This document shows positions 59,985-64,000 of a stretch of 64,000 nucleotides of DNA, in pieces. The stretch comes from Bacillota bacterium. GTDB taxonomy: Bacteria; Bacillota; Clostridia; Christensenellales; Aristaeellaceae. Numbering within the stretch: the stretch's first letter is position 1; the number at the start of each line of letters is the position of its first letter. The stretch spans positions 86,301-150,300 of the forward strand of contig JAFADG010000020.1 of the NCBI GenBank assembly GCA_023425025.1, in the 5' to 3' direction. The position numbers and the translations under genes were made by a program. The notes beneath the pieces were generated by a model. The model searched no databases and was not told the DNA's origin. It saw nothing but the letters and a program-made list of their open reading frames with translations.

Positions 59985-60010
59985 ACAACTTTTTCACAGG
60001 GCCAGACGTA
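59985..60010 (+). promoter_or_regulatory. ECF-type promoter of sigma module 2
   Basis: TACAACTTTTT (985-994) is followed by 12 bases and CGTA (60007-60010), the same AACYTTTT-N12-CGT layout as the promoter of sigma module 1 (53379-53404), 50 bases upstream of ATG 60063. Confidence 0.65.
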
Positions 60011-60062
60011 TTATCATTGAAAAGGCAGCCTTTGAAAAATACAAATGCTTTGGAGGACAGCC

Positions 60063-60539
60063 ATGGTAGACGAGGGTCTCTTCACCGTGGAATCAGCCGC
60101 CCATTTGGCCATGCTGTACAGGGTTGCGATGAGCATTTTAAGGTCGGATGCCGATGCGCAGGATGCCGTCCAGCAGGGCTTGTTGAAGGCATGGGCAAAG
60201 CGCGCGGATGCAAGGCCCGAGTCGTTTCGCGCCTGGCTTACCAAAATCACCGTCAACGAATGCCGCAATATACAGCGCTACCGCAAGCGCGTCTGCCCGG
60301 TAGAGCTGGTGGAAAAGGGCATAGGCTTTGAGCCGCCGGACGGGACATTGCAAGACGCGATGTACGCCATGGCGGAAAAGCTTCGCACGCCTCTTTTGCT
60401 CAAATACCGGGAAGGCCTTTCGGAAAAGGAGATCGCAGGGGTGCTGAATGTACCTGTTTCCACGGTAAAGAGCCGGCTGTACAGGGCGCGTGCAACGCTG
60501 GAAAAGGCGCTCAAGGATGCGGAGGTGGTGTTTGAATGA
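60063..60539 (+). CDS. ECF-family RNA polymerase sigma factor (module 2)
   Basis: A 158-residue sigma factor paralogous to the one at 52884-53342. Region 2 has D-A-D-A-Q-D-A-V-Q-Q-G-L-L-K-A-W; region 4 has S-E-K-E-I-A-G-V-L-N-V-P-V-S-T-V-K-S-R-L-Y-R-A-R. TGGAGG lies 6 bases before ATG 60063. It overlaps the following anti-sigma-like gene by 4 bases (ATGA), and probably drives its own transcription. Confidence 0.9.
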   Translation: MVDEGLFTVESAAHLAMLYRVAMSILRSDADAQDAVQQGLLKAWAKRADARPESFRAWLTKITVNECRNIQRYRKRVCPVELVEKGIGFEPPDGTLQDAMYAMAEKLRTPLLLKYREGLSEKEIAGVLNVPVSTVKSRLYRARATLEKALKDAEVVFE

Positions 60540-61627
60540 AGCGGAAGGTGCTTTTGCCGCAGGCCCTGAAAAGGCTGGATCCTCCCATGCCGCAAGCATT
60601 TGAAGCAAAAATGCTGGGCATGATCACCGATTTGACAAGACATAAGGAGGACGTTGTTGTGAAGAAAAAGATATCGCTGGGCCTGGTATTGGCCGCCGCG
60701 CTGCTACTCACGCTCATGGGGGCGGCGCTGGCATTGACAAGCCTGGGCGTGTGGGATTTTATGAAGGATTACGGGGAGACGCCGCTGCCCGCGGCGGTTG
60801 GTATGGTGCAGACGGAGTTTGAGGGGGAGACGCTTGCCTTGGGGGAGGCCGCCGCTACCATCAAGGAAGCGGTAAGTGACGGCATTGTAGGCTCCATCGT
60901 GGTGGAATACCGCACCCCGGAGGGAACATACCTGTACGCGCCGGATTCCATGAAAAAGGGCGAGAAGAACTTTTACGGGGAGCTGTACACCCAGGGGGCT
61001 GTGTTCCAGCTGTTTGGGCCTTACTACCACGCCATGGATGAGCATATCGGCGTCATGGTGGACGGCCAGGAGCAGCCGTTGAGTTCGGAATACAGCTTCG
61101 AGCAGGTAAAAATGGCGGACAATGTGCTGATTGTGAATATCAGCTTCAGCCTGCAGGGCATTGATCCGAACAACCTGGTCTACCGCCCGGGCATCTTCAA
61201 AATGGAGAATATCGACTTTGAGCAGCGGCAGCGCCTGGTGGCGGAAAAACCGCTGAAGCTGGAACTGAACCTGGACAAGGCGGCAACCATTACCCCCGCG
61301 CTAACCGACGCCGCCGCCAAAGCAAATATCAAGGCCGTCACCGTGACGAGCACGCCCTTGACCTTTGCCGTCCAGGTGGAATTTGAAAAGATGGAGCAGG
61401 ACGGATATACATACACCTTTACCGCCCAGGGAGAACCGGATGTTGAGCTGAATACAAGCTTCCTGTCTTCCTTCGCGTGGGTTTACGATCCGGAAAGGAA
61501 CATCGCCGCCAAAGGTTACGCGCCCATGGAAGCGCTCCCGGATACCTTGTACATCCAGGTGGAACGCATGAACGCGTCAGGCGAGCAGGAGAAGGAGGGC
61601 GAGCCCTTGGCGCTCAGCCTGAAGTAA
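60536..61627 (+). CDS. Membrane protein, probable anti-sigma factor (module 2)
   Basis: A 363-residue protein with the same plan as the one at 51463-52881: a cytoplasmic N-terminus (1-45) with F-E-A-K-M-L-G-M-I-T-D-L, one membrane span (about 47-68, L-G-L-V-L-A-A-A-L-L-L-T-L-M-G-A-A-L-A-L), and a beta-rich extracytoplasmic region including E-A-V-S-D-G-I-V-G-S-I-V-V-E-Y, matching the D-G-x-x-x-x-V-x-V-E-Y element of the paralogue. It likely inhibits the sigma factor encoded just upstream. The extracytoplasmic region is about 100 residues shorter than in module 1, so the signals may differ. Confidence 0.8.
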   Translation: MKRKVLLPQALKRLDPPMPQAFEAKMLGMITDLTRHKEDVVVKKKISLGLVLAAALLLTLMGAALALTSLGVWDFMKDYGETPLPAAVGMVQTEFEGETLALGEAAATIKEAVSDGIVGSIVVEYRTPEGTYLYAPDSMKKGEKNFYGELYTQGAVFQLFGPYYHAMDEHIGVMVDGQEQPLSSEYSFEQVKMADNVLIVNISFSLQGIDPNNLVYRPGIFKMENIDFEQRQRLVAEKPLKLELNLDKAATITPALTDAAAKANIKAVTVTSTPLTFAVQVEFEKMEQDGYTYTFTAQGEPDVELNTSFLSSFAWVYDPERNIAAKGYAPMEALPDTLYIQVERMNASGEQEKEGEPLALSLK

Positions 61628-61654
61628 GCTGCAAACGCATAAAACCCAAAACAG

Positions 61655-61685
61655 GAGCGGCTCCGTGACAGGGGCCGCTCTTTTT
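61655..61685 (+). terminator. Terminator of sigma module 2
   Basis: GAGCGGC (655-661) pairs with GCCGCTC (674-680), with inner G-T pairs and a TTTTT run. Confidence 0.8.
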
Positions 61686-61717
61686 GCATTGCTGCAGGAT
61701 GAAATTCATACAGATCG

Positions 61718-61921
61718 CTAGAAATGCGCCCGGTCGGTAGGGTTGTTGAGCACGCCGAAGGCCACCAGCGCGGCCAGAAGCGTTTCCATCAGCGTTTGCC
61801 ATGTGTCATTGTTAAGGCCCAGCAAATTGTACAGGCCATAATGGCTGAAGATCAGGCCAATCAGGCCCAATAGGGATGCCCAGGCGGCTTTGGAGCGCCA
61901 GCGGCTTTGCGTATCCTGCAT
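61718..61921 (-). CDS. Holin-like protein, phi-LC3 family
   Basis: A 67-residue protein with a polar N-terminus, then two hydrophobic stretches (W-A-S-L-L-G-L-I-G-L-I-F-S-H-Y-G-L-Y and L-M-E-T-L-L-A-A-L-V-A-F-G-V-L) and the C-terminal N-N-P-T-D motif (residues 60-64) diagnostic of phi-LC3-type holins. AAAGGAGAGGAG lies just before ATG 61921. No lysin or other phage gene is adjacent, but the divergent neighbour at 62126 is a secreted peptidoglycan-binding protein. Confidence 0.85.
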   Translation of the reverse strand: MQDTQSRWRSKAAWASLLGLIGLIFSHYGLYNLLGLNNDTWQTLMETLLAALVAFGVLNNPTDRAHF

Positions 61922-62125
61922 GATCTCCTCTCCTTTCTCAAAATCTTCAGGCAAGTGTATGCTTAAATAAACGGAAAATTGCATGAACCTGGCGGAAAGC
62001 GGCTGCCGTATGCTTGGACAAATGTTTTACAGGTGTTTCTTCTACTTGGCTTCTATTACGCATACCGTTTACCATCAAAGCTTCCGAAACGGTTTGGCAT
62101 CCGGCGGAGTGTGGAGGAATGAGCC

Positions 62126-63226
62126 ATGAAGCATCGTGTCCTGCGCCTTTTGGTCGTCTTGTTGTTCTGCCTGTCCATCCCTGCCCTGGCCTTTGGCGAA
62201 ACGTACAATGACAGCGTGAAGTTGCCTGGCTTTACCCTGACGGATTATCCCGCCGTCACCGCTTCGGCCGGCGTGACCATCCAGTTTACCGGCGCCGACG
62301 GCTACACCTACGTGCTGGAGCACCAGTACAAGGGCATATGGCTGGCCCCCGTGTCTGTGCAGCTGAGCGGCACAGCGGGCAGCTTCACAGTCAAATGCCT
62401 CGCCGGCACCAACAAATTTGTGCTGCGCAACTATGGCCAGACACGCAACGCAAAAAGCTCCATTGCGTTCACCGTCAAATGCAGCGCGGCGGATACGCCC
62501 GATACCGTGGTGCTGCCCACGCCCACGCTGCGCAAGGGCAGCAAAGGGCTGGCGGTAAAGGCGCTGCACCAGGTGCTGGCCGAGATGGGCGTGTATACGG
62601 GCCCCATGTCCGAAACCTTTACCGAGCAGACGCGCAAGGCCGTGCTTGCCGCCCAGGAACTGTTTGCCATCGCCCAGGACGGCGTGGCAGGGCCGCAGAC
62701 GCTGCATATGCTGGACCTGGAATCGTACACGGTCGAGATCAGCGCCATTGGCGGCAGCTCGCCGAGCGATCCCGATACGGGCTCCGGTTCCAGCTACCTG
62801 CAAAAGGGCATGCGCGGCGATAAGGTGAAAAAACTGCAGAAGCGGCTGACCGAATTGGGCTACAACACGGGCAAAGCCGACGGCGTCTTTGGCGATATTA
62901 CATTGAGCGCCGTACTGCTTTACCAGAAAAACGCGAAAATCACCCAGGATGGCATTGTAGGCCCTGTCACCTGGGCAAAGCTGGACAGCGGCGCGGCTTC
63001 CCTGGTTCCCAGCCCGCCCCAGTCCCGGTATCTGAAAATGGGTTCAAAGGGCGATGATGTCAAGAAGGTGCAGGCGCGGCTGATCGTGCTGGGATACTTG
63101 GACGATAAAGCCGACGGCATCTTTGGCAAGCTGACCCTGGCGGCGGTAAAGGCTTATCAAAAGGATCAGGAGATCAAGGTGGATGGCATTGTGGGACCTG
63201 TGACCTATGGTCTTTTGTTCCCGTGA
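62126..63226 (+). CDS. Secreted protein with three peptidoglycan-binding domains
   Basis: A 366-residue exported protein: signal peptide (1-22, ending A-L-A-F-G), an N-terminal beta-rich region (25-130) of unknown type, then three PG_binding_1 repeats (about 133-195, 225-287, 298-366). Each has the pattern L-x-x-G-x-x-G-x-x-V-K-x-L-Q/H and ends D-G-I-V-G-P-x-T or a variant (D-G-V-A-G-P-Q-T in the first). There is no catalytic domain, so it may anchor to or remodel spore-cortex or wall peptidoglycan by binding. ATG 62126; the stop codon is immediately followed by repeat family B. Confidence 0.9.
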   Translation: MKHRVLRLLVVLLFCLSIPALAFGETYNDSVKLPGFTLTDYPAVTASAGVTIQFTGADGYTYVLEHQYKGIWLAPVSVQLSGTAGSFTVKCLAGTNKFVLRNYGQTRNAKSSIAFTVKCSAADTPDTVVLPTPTLRKGSKGLAVKALHQVLAEMGVYTGPMSETFTEQTRKAVLAAQELFAIAQDGVAGPQTLHMLDLESYTVEISAIGGSSPSDPDTGSGSSYLQKGMRGDKVKKLQKRLTELGYNTGKADGVFGDITLSAVLLYQKNAKITQDGIVGPVTWAKLDSGAASLVPSPPQSRYLKMGSKGDDVKKVQARLIVLGYLDDKADGIFGKLTLAAVKAYQKDQEIKVDGIVGPVTYGLLFP

Positions 63227-63530
63227 CCTTTCGTGAAAATGACGAAGTCATTTTCACGAGTTCGCACGATTTCCTTGTCGGGCATGCGCCCGACGGCCAG
63301 GAAATCGCGTAAGGAATGCTTGCTTCGCTACCCAGCTGACTCAATCGGCGCATTACTCGCTGCCGCTCGTACTGCTTGTTTCGCCAGCCTCCTCCGCCTC
63401 GCTTTCTCCGCCACCGGCGGCGCTTCGGCTATGGAGCCCCGCCCGCCCGGCAAAGCCGGGCAATACGATTACAAACGAAGGGCTGCGGCCCCTCGTTGCT
63501 CCCCAGGACATTCCAATGCTTGTTTATACT
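63227..63530. repeat. Multi-hairpin repeat (family B), second copy
   Basis: Immediately after a stop codon: a 13-bp perfect hairpin TCGTGAAAATGAC/GTCATTTTCACGA (231-259), then a nested hairpin with outer arms CGATTTCCT/AGGAAATCG (267-307) and inner arms GTCGGGC/GCCCGAC (277-294). A CTCAATCGG motif (near 63340) and CCGCCACCGGCGG (near 63410) are shared with 13367 and 53620. No gene is evident in this 350-base gap. Confidence 0.75.
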
Positions 63531-63576
63531 TTAAAACCCGCCTGCATTCACAAGATACAGACGGGTCAATTTTTAC

Positions 63577-63834
63577 TTAGTTTTCCGGCCCGGCAGATCC
63601 GCCCAGCGGAGGTTTGATGCCGGGCGTACTATTTGGCGCATTTCCCGCCAGGGCTTCCCAGGCGCGGACAGTCTGTTCCATGTACTGGCCGGTGGTCAGC
63701 CCCTCATTGGCGGCACGGCGGCACAATCCCAGATAAAAGTCCTTGTCGAGCCGCAGGCACACGCTGATTTTATCCGGCGGGCAGGTCCATTGGCTGTCAA
63801 AATCCTGGGTGTCGGTGAACAAATGACTTTTCAA
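63577..63834 (-). CDS. Small protein, possible ribbon-helix-helix regulator
   Basis: An 85-residue protein starting at TTG 63834 with GGAGG 7 bases upstream. The middle part, K-I-S-V-C-L-R-L-D-K-D-F-Y-L-G-L-C-R-R-A-A-N-E-G-L-T (about 22-47), has a beta strand followed by two helices as in ribbon-helix-helix (CopG/Arc-like) DNA-binding proteins; the tail is Pro/Gly-rich. No toxin partner is visible before the contig end. The call is tentative. Confidence 0.6.
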   Translation of the reverse strand: MKSHLFTDTQDFDSQWTCPPDKISVCLRLDKDFYLGLCRRAANEGLTTGQYMEQTVRAWEALAGNAPNSTPGIKPPLGGSAGPEN

Positions 63835-63893
63835 TCTCCTCCCTCCCCAGGCATCCTATGAGGGGAACAAAGGCGTGGTTCCATGATGGCCGC

Positions 63894-63923
63894 ATCATAC
63901 CGGCATAATTTGTGATCAGTCAA
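63894..63923 (-). promoter_or_regulatory. Promoter for the ribbon-helix-helix-like gene
   Basis: On the minus strand, TTGACT (918-923) and TATGAT (894-899) are 18 bases apart, about 60 bases upstream of the start codon. Confidence 0.65.
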
Positions 63924-63940
63924 AGTTTTCCGGGAGGGGC

Positions 63941-64000
63941 GCGGGGGGGGGGGGTTTTTTTAAAAAAAACCACCCCCCCAAGACGCCCCCCCCAAAAAAA
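63941..64000. other. Homopolymer-rich contig end, probable assembly artefact
   Basis: Runs of 12 G, then T, A and C of about 7-9 bases follow each other in an inverted arrangement (GGGGTTTT...AAAACC.CCCC). Nothing else in the window is like this, and it should not be interpreted biologically. Confidence 0.85.

Noticed and set aside
61718..63226. Prophage remnant (holin plus wall-binding protein)
   Set aside because: Only a holin-like gene is present, with no structural, integrase or lysin gene; phi-LC3-type holins are frequent as isolated clostridial genes.

Overview
This 64 kb window looks like one end of a chromosomal contig from a GC-rich, anaerobic, endospore-forming member of the Bacillota, class Clostridia. 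The supporting evidence is a spore-germinant receptor operon (gerX genes), a homodimer-type pyruvate:ferredoxin oxidoreductase (nifJ), ECF sigma factors paired with DUF4179-like membrane proteins, a phi-LC3-type holin, strong AGGAGG ribosome sites with frequent TTG/GTG starts, and sigma-A promoters close to consensus. The last ~60 bases are homopolymer runs that look like an assembly artefact. I saw no rRNA, tRNA, CRISPR array, transposase or prophage.

Layout. 1-6.9 kb: an oligopeptide/nickel-type ABC transporter (substrate-binding protein cut by the window edge, two permeases, two ATPases), a HAD phosphatase and an AraC-family regulator. 6.9-16.1 kb: a complete minus-strand myo-inositol catabolic operon, iolR-J-C-A-G-B-D-E, from a recognisable promoter to a strong terminator. 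16.2-21.7 kb: a plus-strand uronide-polysaccharide group (GH105 hydrolase, an unrecognised Cys-rich protein, heparinase II/III-like lyase, DUF2264 protein). 21.7-25.5 kb: gerXB-XA-XC. 25.6-27.3 kb: OGG1-type DNA glycosylase and a PHP-domain protein. 27.4-32.4 kb: LacI regulator and a ribose-type ABC transporter. 32.5-34.9 kb: a small Cys/His-rich triple-repeat protein, a sulfite-oxidase-fold lipoprotein and a ketopantoate reductase homologue. 35.1-39.1 kb: a second sugar ABC transporter ending in a 65-residue membrane protein. 39.2-44.5 kb: GH18 glycosidase, aldo/keto reductase, VOC protein, HD hydrolase and two unknown proteins. 44.5-51.4 kb: nifJ, a divergent SDR/membrane/coiled-coil fusion, and an FMN-binding protein with a flavodoxin. 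51.4-53.4 kb: ECF sigma module 1. 53.8-57.9 kb: a ferric-iron/phosphonate-type ABC transporter. 58-64 kb: CCA tRNA nucleotidyltransferase, a small membrane protein, ECF sigma module 2, holin, a peptidoglycan-binding protein and a putative ribbon-helix-helix protein.

The lifestyle suggested is a gut- or plant-fibre-associated saccharolytic fermenter that uses inositol, pentoses/hexoses, uronic-acid glycans, chitin-like polymers and peptides, with pyruvate oxidised through PFOR.

The most unusual signal is intergenic. The window carries several families of structured, MITE-like repeats with terminal inverted repeats and covarying hairpin arms, one of them nested inside another. In all four ABC operons where the junction is visible, a hairpin or repeat element lies directly beside the substrate-binding-protein gene. 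Other points of interest are two paralogous ECF sigma modules sharing the promoter motif AACYTTTT-N12-CGT, a tandem-repeat CxxC protein with no family I can name, an SDR/membrane/coiled-coil fusion, and substrate-binding proteins whose signal peptides lack a lipobox cysteine.
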